The notes: generated by a model not told the origin, from the letters alone. Positions 53,805-63,657 are shown, counted from the first letter of the stretch. The stretch: DNA of 64,000 bases from Ectopseudomonas chengduensis (GCF_900102635.1 NZ_FMZQ01000011.1:1-64000), one strand, 5' to 3'. A program made the numbers and translations.

Positions 53805-55412
53805 TTAGTGCCTAAAGTGGCGCATGCCGGTAAACACCATGGCAATCCCGGCTTCGTCGGCCGCCGCGATCACTTCGTTGTCGCGCATCGAACCACCGGG
53901 CTGGATCACTGCGGTGATGCCGGCCTTGGCCGCGTTGTCGATGCCGTCGCGGAAGGGGAAGAAGGCGTCCGAGGCCATGACCGCGCCCTGCACCTGCAGG
54001 CCAGCGTGCTCGGCCTTGATCGCGGCGATACGCGCGGAGTTGACGCGGCTCATCTGACCGGCACCGACACCCACGGTCTGACGGTTCTTGGCGTAGACGA
54101 TGGCGTTGGATTTGACGAACTTGGCCACTTTCCAGGCGAAGATCAGGTCGTGGATTTCCTGCTCGCTCGGCGCGCGCTGGGTGACGATCTTCAGGTCTTC
54201 TGCCTTGATCATGCCGATGTCGCGGCTCTGCACCAGCAGACCACCATTGACGCGCTTGAAGTCCCAGCCAGCAGCACGCTCGGCCGGCCAATCGCCGCAT
54301 TCGAGCAGGCGCACGTTGGCCTTGGCAGCCACCACTTCACGGGCGGCAGTGCTGATTTTCGGGGCGATGATCACTTCGACGAACTGACGCTCGACGATGG
54401 CCTTGGCGGTCTCGCCATCCAGCTCGCGGTTGAAGGCGATGATGCCGCCGAATGCCGACTCGGTGTCGGTGGCGTAGGCCAGGTCGTAGGCCTTGCGGAT
54501 ACCGCCTTCGTTTTCCGGTACCACGGCCACGCCGCAGGGGTTGGCGTGCTTGACGATGACGCAGGCCGGCTTGACGAAGCTCTTCACGCATTCCAGCGCG
54601 GCGTCGGTGTCGGCGACATTGTTGAACGACAGTTCCTTGCCTTGCAGCTGCACGGCGGTGGAAACGCTGGCTTCGCCCTTCTTCGCTTCGACATAGAACG
54701 CCGCACTCTGGTGCGGGTTCTCGCCGTAGCGCATTTCCTGTGCCTTGACGAACTGGCTGTTGAAGGTGCGCGGGAAGGCGCCACGGCCTTCGGTGGACAG
54801 GGTGTCCGCCGCCTGGTCGATGGTGCCCAGGTAGTTGGCGATCATGCCGTCGTAGGCAGCGGTGTGTTCGAAGGCCTTCAGCGCCAGGTCGAAACGCTGG
54901 GCGTAGCTCAGGCCGCCGGCCTTGAGGGAGGCGACGATGCCGGCGTAGTCGCCGGTGTTGACCACGATGGCGACGTCCTTGTGGTTCTTCGCCGCGCTGC
55001 GGACCATGGTCGGGCCGCCGATGTCGATGTTCTCGATGGCGTCGGCCAGGTCGCAATCAGGCTTGGCCACGGTGGCTTCGAAGGGATAGAGGTTGACCGC
55101 GACCAGGTCGATCGGCTTGATGCCGTGCTCGTCCATCACTGCGCCGTCGATGGCGCGACGGCCGAGAATGCCGCCGTGGATCTTCGGGTGCAGGGTCTTC
55201 ACGCGACCGTCCATCATTTCCGGGAAGCCGGTGTAGTCAGCCACTTCCACTGCGGCTACGCCGTTGTCCTTGAGCAGCTTGTAGGTACCGCCGGTGGAGA
55301 GAATCTCGACACCGAGGGCGGCCAGTTCGCGAGCGAATTCGAGGACACCGGTCTTGTCGGAAACGCTGATCAGCGCGCGGCGGACGGGCAGAAGGGTGGT
55401 CTGGTCGGTCAT
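53805..55412 (-). CDS. purH: Bifunctional AICAR transformylase/IMP cyclohydrolase
   Basis: Last two steps of IMP synthesis, 535 residues. N-terminal MGS-like cyclohydrolase (about 1-145, RRALISVSDKTGVLEFA) and a C-terminal transformylase with KHANPCGVAV and FFPFRDGIDNAAKAG. Start 55412 agrees with the usual N-terminus; a Met four residues upstream has no ribosome site. It follows fis on the same strand after a terminator. Confidence 0.96.
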   Translation of the reverse strand: MTDQTTLLPVRRALISVSDKTGVLEFARELAALGVEILSTGGTYKLLKDNGVAAVEVADYTGFPEMMDGRVKTLHPKIHGGILGRRAIDGAVMDEHGIKPIDLVAVNLYPFEATVAKPDCDLADAIENIDIGGPTMVRSAAKNHKDVAIVVNTGDYAGIVASLKAGGLSYAQRFDLALKAFEHTAAYDGMIANYLGTIDQAADTLSTEGRGAFPRTFNSQFVKAQEMRYGENPHQSAAFYVEAKKGEASVSTAVQLQGKELSFNNVADTDAALECVKSFVKPACVIVKHANPCGVAVVPENEGGIRKAYDLAYATDTESAFGGIIAFNRELDGETAKAIVERQFVEVIIAPKISTAAREVVAAKANVRLLECGDWPAERAAGWDFKRVNGGLLVQSRDIGMIKAEDLKIVTQRAPSEQEIHDLIFAWKVAKFVKSNAIVYAKNRQTVGVGAGQMSRVNSARIAAIKAEHAGLQVQGAVMASDAFFPFRDGIDNAAKAGITAVIQPGGSMRDNEVIAAADEAGIAMVFTGMRHFRH

Positions 55413-55442
55413 TTCACTATCCATCAGAGCGGGGATATCAGC

Positions 55443-55473
55443 AAAAAAGGCGGCTCATGCGGGCCGCCCTTTT
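55443..55473 (-). terminator. Rho-independent terminator after fis
   Basis: On the minus strand GGCGGC and GCCGCC (55463-55468, 55449-55454) form a stem flanked by A-runs upstream and six Ts downstream (55443-55448). It lies 13 bases after the fis stop, so fis-dusB transcripts largely end before purH. Confidence 0.8.
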
Positions 55474-55486
55474 CGGGAGTTCAGGG

Positions 55487-55807
55487 TTACAGCAGGTCGT
55501 ACTGCTTGAGCTTCTTGCGCAGCGTACCGCGGTTCAGACCGAGCAGTTCGGAGGCCTTGGTCTGGTTACCTTTCACGTAATTCATGACGGTTTCCAGCAG
55601 CGGCGCTTCGACTTCGGTGAGCACCAGGTTGTACACGTCGGTGACGTCCGCGCCCTCGAGATGGGCGAAGTAATTGTGCAGCGCCTTCTCCACGGCGCCG
55701 CGCAGGGTCTGGCCCTCTTCGCTCGGCGTGTTCAGGTGCTGTTTAAGGCTGGTGTTGTCACTCACGGGTGCAATTCCACTCACTAGGGTCTCTGTCATCA
55801 ACGTCAT
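55487..55807 (-). CDS. fis: DNA-binding protein Fis
   Basis: Nucleoid-associated regulator of 106 residues. The C-terminal helix-turn-helix NQTKASELLGLNRGTLRKKLKQYDLL is near-identical across Pseudomonas, as is LNTPSEEGQTLRG. Start 55807 overlaps the dusB stop by four bases (ATGA), the classical dusB-fis arrangement. Confidence 0.95.
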   Translation of the reverse strand: MTLMTETLVSGIAPVSDNTSLKQHLNTPSEEGQTLRGAVEKALHNYFAHLEGADVTDVYNLVLTEVEAPLLETVMNYVKGNQTKASELLGLNRGTLRKKLKQYDLL

Positions 55808-56802
55808 GCGGCCACCTCGTTTCCATCGTTGTGCCGTTCGCGGAAGAACGCGCGAACGTGGGCGCACTGTGCGTCCGTACTGTCCAGACGGTTGAATTGG
55901 GCGCGAAACTCCCTGGCGCCCGGCAGGGTTGCCAGATACCAGCCGACATGCTTGCGGGCGATACGCGTGCCCATCAATTCGCCATAGAAGGCGTGCAGTG
56001 CAGCCAGGTGCTCTAGCAGAATGCGTTCCACTTCGAGCAGGCTCGGTGCCGGCAGGGTTTCGCCGGTACGCAGGTAGTGCTCGATTTCACGGAAGATCCA
56101 CGGCCGCCCTTGGGCGGCACGACCAATGAGCAGGGCGTCGGCGCCAGTGGCGTCGAGCACGGCCTTGGCCTTCTGTGGAGAGTCGATGTCGCCGTTGGCG
56201 AACACCGGAATCGATATCGCCTGCTTGATGGCGGCGATGGTGTCGTACTCGGCTTCGCCGGTATAGAGGTCGGCGCGGGTGCGGCCGTGTACGGACAGTG
56301 CGGCAATGCCGGCATCTTCGGCGATTTTCGCCACGGTAATGCCGTTCTTGTTCTGGCGGTCCCAGCCGGTACGAATCTTCAGGGTCACCGGCACGTCCAC
56401 CGCACCGACCACGGCGTCGAGGATTTCCCGTACCAGCGGCTCGTCACGCAGCAGGGCGGAGCCGGCGGCCTTGTTGCAGACCTTCTTGGCTGGGCAGCCC
56501 ATGTTGATGTCGATGATCTGCGCGCCCAACTCGACGTTCTTGCGTGCTGCGTCAGCCATCATCTGCGGGTCGCCACCGGCGATCTGTACCGAGCGTGGCT
56601 CGGGATCACCGGCGTGCAGCAAACGCAGGCTGGACTTGCGGCTATTCCACAGGCGCACATCGCTGGTGACCATCTCCGAGACCACCAGGCCGGCACCGAG
56701 ACGGCGGCACAGCTGGCGGAACGGGCGATCGGTGACGCCGGCCATGGGAGCCAGGATCAACCGATTGGGCAATGTGTAAGGGCCAATACGTGGGGCCGAC
56801 AT
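55804..56802 (-). CDS. dusB: tRNA-dihydrouridine synthase B
   Basis: FMN enzyme of 332 residues reducing uridine in tRNA D-loops. APMAGVTDRPFR, the catalytic Cys in NMGCPAKKV, VFANGDIDSP and IGRAAQGRPWIF are all present. AGGGA precedes ATG 56802. First gene of the fis operon; the 229-base gap upstream probably holds its growth-regulated promoter, though no clear elements were assigned. Confidence 0.95.
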   Translation of the reverse strand: MSAPRIGPYTLPNRLILAPMAGVTDRPFRQLCRRLGAGLVVSEMVTSDVRLWNSRKSSLRLLHAGDPEPRSVQIAGGDPQMMADAARKNVELGAQIIDINMGCPAKKVCNKAAGSALLRDEPLVREILDAVVGAVDVPVTLKIRTGWDRQNKNGITVAKIAEDAGIAALSVHGRTRADLYTGEAEYDTIAAIKQAISIPVFANGDIDSPQKAKAVLDATGADALLIGRAAQGRPWIFREIEHYLRTGETLPAPSLLEVERILLEHLAALHAFYGELMGTRIARKHVGWYLATLPGAREFRAQFNRLDSTDAQCAHVRAFFRERHNDGNEVAA

Positions 56803-57031
56803 GGGGCGTCCCTGCTTGTTGTTGCGCAGTTGAGACAAAGGGCGATCAACACCCGCCCTCCACTGTGTCCTCAGGGGAAACTGCGGTGGGTTGGTGCTCG
56901 CGAAAGGGTGGGCATGATACCCGCTCTGGATGACCGGATAAAGGTCGTTTTGAACAAATTCTGAACAGCTATGGGCTTATCGCCAGTAGTTAGATGGAAG
57001 GTCTGCGACCACGGGTCGCGCCGTCTCCAGA

Positions 57032-58309
57032 CTACTCGGGCGAGTGGAAGCTCAGGCTGTAGTTCACCGCGCGGGTGCCCGGATCAAGGATGTCCAGGGA
57101 GATGTGGATGGGCGTCTGCGGTGGCATCTCGCTCTGTCCGGCCAGCTCGCCGGCCAGGTACTCGCTGGGTTTGAAGCGACGACTGGCGACCAGTTGTCCG
57201 CCCAGGTCGGCGAAGCGCATCTCCAGCAGCGGGAAGGGCTGGGCGAAGGAGGCGCGGTTGTAGAGGATGGCGTCGACGATCAGTGCGCCGGAGAACTCCG
57301 GGTGGCTGCGTACCACCAGGTTGCTGCTGCGAATCTGGCTGATGTCGACTTTCGAGGGCAGGGTGCAGCCGATGTTCGGGCACAGTTGTTCGAACCAGGG
57401 GCGATAGCGGTCCTGGCGTGCCAGCTCATCGAAGTTGTAGGCCGCGTATTGTGCCAGCAGGCCGCCAGCCGCCAGCAGATTGAGCAATCCCCAGCCGAAC
57501 AGGCGACCCCATGACGTGCCCTGTGGCTGGCGCCAGTCGAGTTGCAGGGGTTCGTCGTCCAGTTCGAACAGACGTTCCTCGCGCAGCCCCGGCTCGTTGC
57601 GCACTACCTTGGGTTCTTCAGGTGCCGTGCGCAGGTCTTCGTCCTGGTGCTCCGGTTCGGTCTGCTCGTCATCGAGATCACCCAGGCGCGGCTCAACGGA
57701 GTCGTCGAGGTCATCGGCGATGGGCTGCTGCTTGCGGGGCGCGGCGGGAGGGGCGAATTCAATGGTCGCTTTGGGCTCAGGTGCGGTGATCGGTTCAGGT
57801 TGCTCTTCAGTCGGTTGCAGTTCGAAGCTGTCGCGCTCGCGCTTCACCGGCTCGTCACGCAGCAGGGCTTCGGCCCAGGCTTCGTCATGGGCGTCGTCGG
57901 GCTCGTCCGTCGCGCGGCTACCGAAATTCTCGGCATATCGCGGGGCCTGTTCCAGTGCGAGGAACTGCTGCGACAACTGCTGTTCCTGCTCCTCCAGTCT
58001 GGCCAGTTCCTCATCGAGGTTGAGGCTGTCCAGGTCGAGGTCGTCATGAATCCACAGGGTATCGTCGGCGGGCTTGGTCGCTGGCGGCTTGGTGCGTGTG
58101 TCGGGCTGGGCTGTGGCCGGAGCGCTCACCGTTTTGGCTGCCGCTGGCGCAGGTGCGGCGGCACGCGGGCCGAACAGTTGTTCGGCAGCATTGAACACGT
58201 GCAGGCAGGCACCGCAGCGTACTGCGCCATGGGCAGCAGCCAGCTGCGCCTGACTGACGCGGAAGCTGGTACGGCAATTGGGGCACTGGGTGACGTGGCT
58301 TTCGCTCAT
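57032..58309 (-). CDS. DUF3426 zinc-ribbon membrane protein
   Basis: Protein of 425 residues. An MJ0042-type zinc ribbon at 9-35 (CPNC...CGAC) is followed by a long acidic, low-complexity linker of about 230 residues, one hydrophobic segment (about 282-304, GWGLLNLLAAGGLLAQYAAYN) and a C-terminal DUF3426 domain with PEFSGALIVDAILYNRASF. Such proteins sit between prmA and dusB in many proteobacteria; function unknown. Cytoplasmic ribbon and periplasmic DUF3426 domain are inferred. Confidence 0.85.
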   Translation of the reverse strand: MSESHVTQCPNCRTSFRVSQAQLAAAHGAVRCGACLHVFNAAEQLFGPRAAAPAPAAAKTVSAPATAQPDTRTKPPATKPADDTLWIHDDLDLDSLNLDEELARLEEQEQQLSQQFLALEQAPRYAENFGSRATDEPDDAHDEAWAEALLRDEPVKRERDSFELQPTEEQPEPITAPEPKATIEFAPPAAPRKQQPIADDLDDSVEPRLGDLDDEQTEPEHQDEDLRTAPEEPKVVRNEPGLREERLFELDDEPLQLDWRQPQGTSWGRLFGWGLLNLLAAGGLLAQYAAYNFDELARQDRYRPWFEQLCPNIGCTLPSKVDISQIRSSNLVVRSHPEFSGALIVDAILYNRASFAQPFPLLEMRFADLGGQLVASRRFKPSEYLAGELAGQSEMPPQTPIHISLDILDPGTRAVNYSLSFHSPE

Positions 58310-58362
58310 GCGCGGGTCCGGAAAATCCAAGCAGCTAGTCTAACGCAACGACTGCGCGCGGT

Positions 58363-59241
58363 TCAGCGCTTGACGCCACTGATGCGCACCCAGCCGTCCT
58401 TGACGGCCGTTGGGTCGAGGTCGAAGGTACTTGCGTAAGCGGCGCGGACTTCCTCGGCCTGTTCGGCGAGGATACCCGACAGCGCCAAGCGTCCACCGCC
58501 TTTGACCAGCGCGGTGATCTGAGGTGCCAAAGAAACCAGCGGGCCGGCGAGAATGTTGGCGACGACCACGTCGGCAGGCTGCTGTGGCAGATCGGCAGGC
58601 AGATACACCGGGAAGCGCGCCGGATCGATGCCGTTGCGCGAAGCATTGTCGCGCGAGGCTTCCAGCGCCTGCGGGTCGATATCGGTGCCCGCTGCCTGCG
58701 GCGCGCCGAGCAGCAGGGCGGCGATGGCGAGGATGCCCGAGCCGCAACCGAAGTCGAGCACGCTGCAGTTGTCCAGATTCTGGCTATCGAGCCATTCCAG
58801 GCACAGTGCGGTGGTCGGGTGGGTGCCGGTGCCGAAGGCCAGGCCCGGATCGAGCAGCAGATTGACCGCGTCCGGCTGCGGCGCGGCGTGCCAGCTCGGC
58901 ACGATCCACAGGCGTTGGCCAAAGCGCATGGGCTGGAAACCATCCATCCAGCTGCGTTCCCAGTCCTGATCCTCGATGCGCTCGACATGATGCTCCGGCA
59001 GTGCGCCGCCACACAGCAGTTGCAGGTGGGCGAGCAGTGCGGTTTCGTCGGTGTCGGCCTCGAACAGGGCCAGCAGGTGGGTGTTCGACCACAGCGGGGT
59101 GGTGCCCAGATCCGGCTCGAAGATAGGCTGATCTTCGGCGTCCATGAAGGTTACCGATACGGCGCCGACTTCCAGCAGGGCATCCTCGTAGGTTTCTGCC
59201 TGCTCAGGAGTGATGGCGAGACGGACTTGTAACCAGGGCAT
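58363..59241 (-). CDS. prmA: Ribosomal protein L11 methyltransferase
   Basis: SAM-dependent enzyme of 292 residues methylating L11. N-terminal L11-recognition domain (about 1-60), then the SAM motif VLDFGCGSGILAIAALLLG, and NILAGPLVSLAP in motif IV. GAGG lies before ATG 59241. It follows accC after a strong hairpin. Confidence 0.95.
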   Translation of the reverse strand: MPWLQVRLAITPEQAETYEDALLEVGAVSVTFMDAEDQPIFEPDLGTTPLWSNTHLLALFEADTDETALLAHLQLLCGGALPEHHVERIEDQDWERSWMDGFQPMRFGQRLWIVPSWHAAPQPDAVNLLLDPGLAFGTGTHPTTALCLEWLDSQNLDNCSVLDFGCGSGILAIAALLLGAPQAAGTDIDPQALEASRDNASRNGIDPARFPVYLPADLPQQPADVVVANILAGPLVSLAPQITALVKGGGRLALSGILAEQAEEVRAAYASTFDLDPTAVKDGWVRISGVKR

Positions 59242-59323
59242 GGAAAACCTCATGAAGGGCGCGCGTTTGGCCGCGCAGCTTACTTGAAGGGGCGGGCGGC
59301 TTGCCAGTTCGGCCGCTGAAACG

Positions 59324-59351
59324 ACAGGGGCCGCCCGAAGGCAGCCCCTGT
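59324..59351 (-). terminator. Stem with UUCG tetraloop after accC
   Basis: On the minus strand a 12-bp stem (59340-59351 with 59324-59335, one G-U pair) closes a TTCG loop, a very stable RNA fold. Only CGTTTC follows, so it may be a weak terminator or an mRNA 3' stabiliser between accC and prmA. Confidence 0.65.
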
Positions 59352-59369
59352 GATGCAGTGAGTCAGGAC

Positions 59370-60725
59370 TCAGTGCTTGTCCATACCCAGTTTCTTTTCC
59401 AGGTAATGGATGTTAACGCCACCTTTGACGAACCCCTTGTCGCGGGTCAGGTCGCGGTGCAGCGGCACGTTGGTCTTGATGCCATCGACCACGATCTCGT
59501 CAAGAGCATTGCGCATGCGGGCCATGGCCTCGTCACGGTCCTTGCCGAAGGTGATCAGCTTGCCGATCAGCGAGTCGTAGTGCGGTGGGACGCTGTAGCC
59601 GCTGTACAGGTGCGAATCGACGCGCACGCCATTACCGCCCGGAGCATGGAAATGCTTGACCTTGCCGGGGCTGGGCATGAAGTTGTCCGGGTCTTCGGCG
59701 TTGATCCGGCACTCGACCGAGTGACCGAGGATCTTCACGTCTTCCTGCTTGATCGACAGCTTGTTGCCAGCGGCGATGCTGAGCATCTCCTTGACGATGT
59801 CGATACCAGTGACCATCTCGGTGACCGGGTGCTCCACCTGAACGCGGGTGTTCATCTCGATGAAGTAGAAACGACCGTCTTCATAGAGGAACTCGAAGGT
59901 GCCGGCGCCACGGTAGCCGATCTCGACGCAGGCATCGACGCAGCGCTTGAGCACTTCGGCGCGGGCCTTCTCGTCGATCAGCGGGGCCGGAGCCTCTTCG
60001 ATCACTTTCTGGTGACGGCGCTGCAGCGAGCAGTCACGGTCGTACAGGTGAATCGCGTTGCCCTGGCCGTCGGACAGCACCTGGACTTCGACGTGGCGTG
60101 GGTTGCCGAGGAATTTTTCCAGATAGACCATCGGGTTGCCGAACGCTGCACCGGCTTCGGTACGGGTCAGCTTGGCCGATTTGATCAGGTCTTCTTCCTT
60201 GTGTACCACGCGCATGCCGCGACCACCGCCGCCGCCAGCGGCCTTGATGATCACCGGGTAGCCCACTTCGCGGGCGATGCGCAGCGCTTCTTCCTCGTCT
60301 TCCGGCAGCGGGCCGTCGGAGCCGGGAACCACCGGTACGCCGGTTTTGATCATGGCTTCCTTGGCCGACACCTTGTCGCCCATCAGGCGGATCACGCTCG
60401 CGGTCGGGCCAATGAAGGCAAAACCGGAGTTTTCCACCTGTTCGGCGAAGTCGGCGTTCTCGGCGAGAAAGCCGTAGCCCGGGTGGATGCCCGTGGCGCC
60501 GGTCAGTTCAGCTGCGCTGATGATCGCCGGGATGTTCAGGTAGGACTGCGCGCCGGCTGCCGGACCAATGCAGACGGACTCGTCGGCCAGGCCCAGGTGC
60601 ATCAGTTCGCGGTCGGCGGTGGAGTGCACGGCCACCGTCTTGATACCCAGCTCCTTGCAGGCACGCAGGATACGCAGGGCGATCTCGCCACGGTTGGCGA
60701 TAAGGACTTTTTCCAGCTTCTGCAT
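59370..60725 (-). CDS. accC: Acetyl-CoA carboxylase biotin carboxylase subunit
   Basis: ATP-grasp enzyme of 451 residues carboxylating biotin on AccB, first step of fatty acid synthesis. KAAGGGGGRGMR binds ATP, EMNTRVQVEHPVTEM is catalytic, and HPGYGFLAENADFA is in the N-terminal domain. Length is standard. Its start lies 18 bases after accB. Confidence 0.97.
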   Translation of the reverse strand: MQKLEKVLIANRGEIALRILRACKELGIKTVAVHSTADRELMHLGLADESVCIGPAAGAQSYLNIPAIISAAELTGATGIHPGYGFLAENADFAEQVENSGFAFIGPTASVIRLMGDKVSAKEAMIKTGVPVVPGSDGPLPEDEEEALRIAREVGYPVIIKAAGGGGGRGMRVVHKEEDLIKSAKLTRTEAGAAFGNPMVYLEKFLGNPRHVEVQVLSDGQGNAIHLYDRDCSLQRRHQKVIEEAPAPLIDEKARAEVLKRCVDACVEIGYRGAGTFEFLYEDGRFYFIEMNTRVQVEHPVTEMVTGIDIVKEMLSIAAGNKLSIKQEDVKILGHSVECRINAEDPDNFMPSPGKVKHFHAPGGNGVRVDSHLYSGYSVPPHYDSLIGKLITFGKDRDEAMARMRNALDEIVVDGIKTNVPLHRDLTRDKGFVKGGVNIHYLEKKLGMDKH

Positions 60726-60742
60726 TGCAGGCTCCCCGGGCA

Positions 60743-61204
60743 TCAAACGATGGTGAACAGGGGCTGGTCGTACTCAACCGGCTGGCCGTTTTCCACCAGG
60801 ATGGACTCGATCACGCCGCTGGCTTCGGCTTCGATGTGGTTCATCATCTTCATCGCTTCGACGATGCACAGGATGTCACCCTTCTTCACGGTCTGACCGA
60901 CTTCGACGAAGTTGCCCGAGGTCGGCGAAGCAGCGCGGTAGAAGGTACCGACCATCGGCGAGCGAGCAACGGTGCCGTTCAGTTTCGCGGCGGCAGCCGG
61001 GGCGGCTTCAGCGCCCGGAGCAGCTGCAGCGACAGGCGCAGCGACCGGAGCCGGTGCAGGCGCGTACATCGGCTGCGGGGCATAGGCCGGTTGCTTGCTG
61101 TGACGGCTGATGCGTACGGACTCTTCGCCCTCTTTGATCTCCAGCTCGTCGATACCGGACTCTTCCAGCAGCTCGATCAGTTTCTTGACTTTACGGATAT
61201 CCAT
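60743..61204 (-). CDS. accB: Biotin carboxyl carrier protein
   Basis: Carrier of 153 residues. N-terminal domain VKKLIELLEESGIDELEIKEGEESVRI, an Ala/Pro-rich linker (about 45-75) and a biotinyl domain with Lys119 in VEAMKMMNHIEAE. It precedes accC as usual, 50 bases after aroQ. Confidence 0.96.
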   Translation of the reverse strand: MDIRKVKKLIELLEESGIDELEIKEGEESVRISRHSKQPAYAPQPMYAPAPAPVAAPVAAAAPGAEAAPAAAAKLNGTVARSPMVGTFYRAASPTSGNFVEVGQTVKKGDILCIVEAMKMMNHIEAEASGVIESILVENGQPVEYDQPLFTIV

Positions 61205-61254
61205 GAATGGTCAACTCCCAGAGGTGAGGTAGGACTTGTCTACCAGGCTACGCG

Positions 61255-61701
61255 TCAGGCGCGCCCGGCCAGTTGTTCGAGTGCCGCTTCCAGGGCCAGC
61301 CGATAACCGCTGGCGCCAAGGCCGCAGATCACCCCTACTGCAACGTCGGAAAAATAGGAGTGATGGCGGAAAGGTTCACGCTTGTGCACGTTGGACAGGT
61401 GCACTTCGATGAATGGGATGCTCACCGCCAGCAATGCGTCACGTAATGCGACGCTTGTATGGGTAAAAGCGGCAGGATTGATCAGGATAAAGTCGACACC
61501 TTCACCCTTTGCGGCGTGAATGCGGTCGATCAGTTCGTACTCGGCATTGCTCTGCAGGTACAGCAGATGATGGCCAGCCTCGCGGGCGCGCTGCTCCAGA
61601 TCCTGATTGATCTCGGCGAGGGTGGTGGCGCCATATTTGTCGGGCTCGCGGGTGCCCAGCAGATTCAGATTGGGGCCGTGCAGCACCAGTAGGGTGGCCA
61701 T
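61255..61701 (-). CDS. aroQ: Type II 3-dehydroquinate dehydratase
   Basis: Shikimate pathway enzyme of 148 residues. HGPNLNLLGTREPDKYG with the catalytic Arg and Tyr, NPAAFTHTSVALRDAL and EVHLSNVHKREPFRHHSYFSDVA are signatures. It is first in the aroQ-accB-accC set. The 168 bases upstream up to dsbD hold a CTGCCG/CGGCAG hairpin near 61778 but no promoter was assigned. Confidence 0.96.
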   Translation of the reverse strand: MATLLVLHGPNLNLLGTREPDKYGATTLAEINQDLEQRAREAGHHLLYLQSNAEYELIDRIHAAKGEGVDFILINPAAFTHTSVALRDALLAVSIPFIEVHLSNVHKREPFRHHSYFSDVAVGVICGLGASGYRLALEAALEQLAGRA

Positions 61702-61869
61702 GGTCGCGTTCCTTGTTGTTCAGGCTGCGCAGGACTATGCCGCAGCTGCGCGATGTCAGCAATAGTCGACACGATGCCTGCCGTTTGCGGCAGAAATATG
61801 ACTATAGCGTTGGTTTCGGTCGTTGCCAGGGCATTCGCAAAGAACCGGCGATGATCGCGTTGCCAGCGT

Positions 61870-63657
61870 TCAACGACCTGCCTGGCGGTTGCTGGCCTGA
61901 TCCAGGCGCCCTACGAAGGTGGCGGCATTGACCTCACCTACGACACGCAGATCGAGCAATTCGTCACCATTGCCGGCGAACAACTGGATGGCAGGTGGGC
62001 CGAACAACTTGTAACGGTCCAGCAGGGCGCGCTGGGCGGCGTTGCTTTCGGTGATATCGAAGCGGATCAGGCGCCAGCCGGCCAGTTTGCTGCCCACTTC
62101 GGCATTGCCGAACACCTCGCGCTCGATGACCTTGCAGCTGATGCACCAGTCGGCGTACCAATCCAGCAGCAGCGGCTGGCCGCCTGCTTTGGCCTCGGCC
62201 AGTGCGGCGTCCAGTTCGGCGGGGCTGCTCAGGGTTTGCCAGGCACCACTCTTGGCGCTGCTCTGGCTGGCACCGGCCTGCAACTGGCCGAGCGGCTTAA
62301 GCGGATCGCTCGCACCTTGCAGGGCACCGACCCAGGCGGCCAGGGCATAGACCAGCAACGCCAGGCCGGCGATCTGGCCGAGCTTTTGTCGATGCGTCTT
62401 GGGGCCGAACTCCAGCGCGCCGAGGAATACTGCCACGCCACCCGCCAGCAGGCCCCACAGGGCCAGGCTGAGACTGCCCGGCAGCACGCGCTCGAGCAGC
62501 CAGACCGAAACGGCCAGCAGCAGCACGCCGAAGGCATTGCGCACCGTGACCATCCAGGTACCGGTTTTCGGCAGCAGCGCACCACCGCCAACGGCGAACA
62601 GCACCAGCGGCGTCCCCATGCCGAGGCCGAGGGCGAGCAGCTTCAGGCCGCCGCCCAGGGCATCGCCACTGGCGCTGATATAAAGCAGGGCACCGGCCAG
62701 CGGTGCCGAGACGCAGGGGCTGACCAGCAGGCTGGACAGCACGCCGAGCAGGGCTGCATTCAGATGCGAGCCGCCATGGGTTTTGCCTGCCAGGCGATCC
62801 AGCGGTTCACTGATGAAACGTGGCAGGCGCAGCTCGAACAGGCCGAACATGGCCAGCGCGAAGAAGGCGAAGAAGGCGGCGAAAGGCACCAATACCCAAG
62901 CCGATTGCAGGCGAGCCTGCAGATTGAGGCCCGCGCCGAACAGCCCCATCAGCGTGCCGAGAATGGCGAAGCAGGCGGCCATCGGCAGGACATAAGCCAG
63001 CGACAGAGTCAGGCTGCGCAGGCCGCCCAACTGGCCGCGCAGCACCACGCCGGAGAGGATCGGCAGCATCGGCAGCACGCAGGGGGTGAAGGTCAGCGCC
63101 AGACCGCCGAGGAAGAACAGCGCCAGCTCTTTCCAGTTCCAGCCTGTCGCGACCGGCGCCACATCACCGCTGGTGGCGGCAGGCATATCACCGATCTCGA
63201 TATATTCGGTTTCCGGCGGATAGCACAGGCCCTTGTCGGCGCAACCCTGATAGCCGACCTGCAGGCGCAGCGGGCGGTTATCCGGGTTGTCCAGCGGCAC
63301 ACGGATATCCAGCACGCCGTAGTACACCTCGACATCGCCGAAGAATTCATCGTGCTTGGCCTCGCCTGCTGGCAATTCGGCGTCGCCGAGCACCAGGTCC
63401 GCCGGTTCGACGCTGAAATTGAAGCGATGGCGATAGAGGTAGTAGCCCTCGGCCGCGACGAAGCGCAGCGTCACTGCCTGTGCATCGCTGCTCACCAGGC
63501 TCAGCTTGAAGGCTTCACGCACCGGCAGGAAATCGCTGCTGTTGTTCAGCGGTGCGCCAATCGGCGAGGCGGCAGGGCGCTGGTCGAACAGGTTGGCGCT
63601 GGCGGGCAGGCTCAGGCAGAGCAGAAGCAGGGGAAGCAGCAGTCGACGCAGTGACAT
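61870..63657 (-). CDS. dsbD: Thiol:disulfide interchange protein DsbD
   Basis: Inner-membrane electron transporter of 595 residues that reduces periplasmic disulfide proteins. Signal 1-22, N-terminal domain with Cys pair in GYQGCADKGLCYPP, eight helices with FTPCVLPMLP and SPCVSAPLAGAL, and a C-terminal thioredoxin domain with DWYADWCISCK. Start 63657 is chosen where the signal peptide begins. Confidence 0.95.
   Translation of the reverse strand: MSLRRLLLPLLLLCLSLPASANLFDQRPAASPIGAPLNNSSDFLPVREAFKLSLVSSDAQAVTLRFVAAEGYYLYRHRFNFSVEPADLVLGDAELPAGEAKHDEFFGDVEVYYGVLDIRVPLDNPDNRPLRLQVGYQGCADKGLCYPPETEYIEIGDMPAATSGDVAPVATGWNWKELALFFLGGLALTFTPCVLPMLPILSGVVLRGQLGGLRSLTLSLAYVLPMAACFAILGTLMGLFGAGLNLQARLQSAWVLVPFAAFFAFFALAMFGLFELRLPRFISEPLDRLAGKTHGGSHLNAALLGVLSSLLVSPCVSAPLAGALLYISASGDALGGGLKLLALGLGMGTPLVLFAVGGGALLPKTGTWMVTVRNAFGVLLLAVSVWLLERVLPGSLSLALWGLLAGGVAVFLGALEFGPKTHRQKLGQIAGLALLVYALAAWVGALQGASDPLKPLGQLQAGASQSSAKSGAWQTLSSPAELDAALAEAKAGGQPLLLDWYADWCISCKVIEREVFGNAEVGSKLAGWRLIRFDITESNAAQRALLDRYKLFGPPAIQLFAGNGDELLDLRVVGEVNAATFVGRLDQASNRQAGR

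Noticed and set aside
53754..55580. 608-codon plus-strand frame opposite purH
   Set aside because: Antisense shadow of a highly conserved gene; composition is Val/Gly/His/Asp-rich with no recognisable domain.
59301..60896. 531-codon plus-strand frame opposite accC
   Set aside because: Shadow frame; accC is intact on the other strand and no domain is seen.
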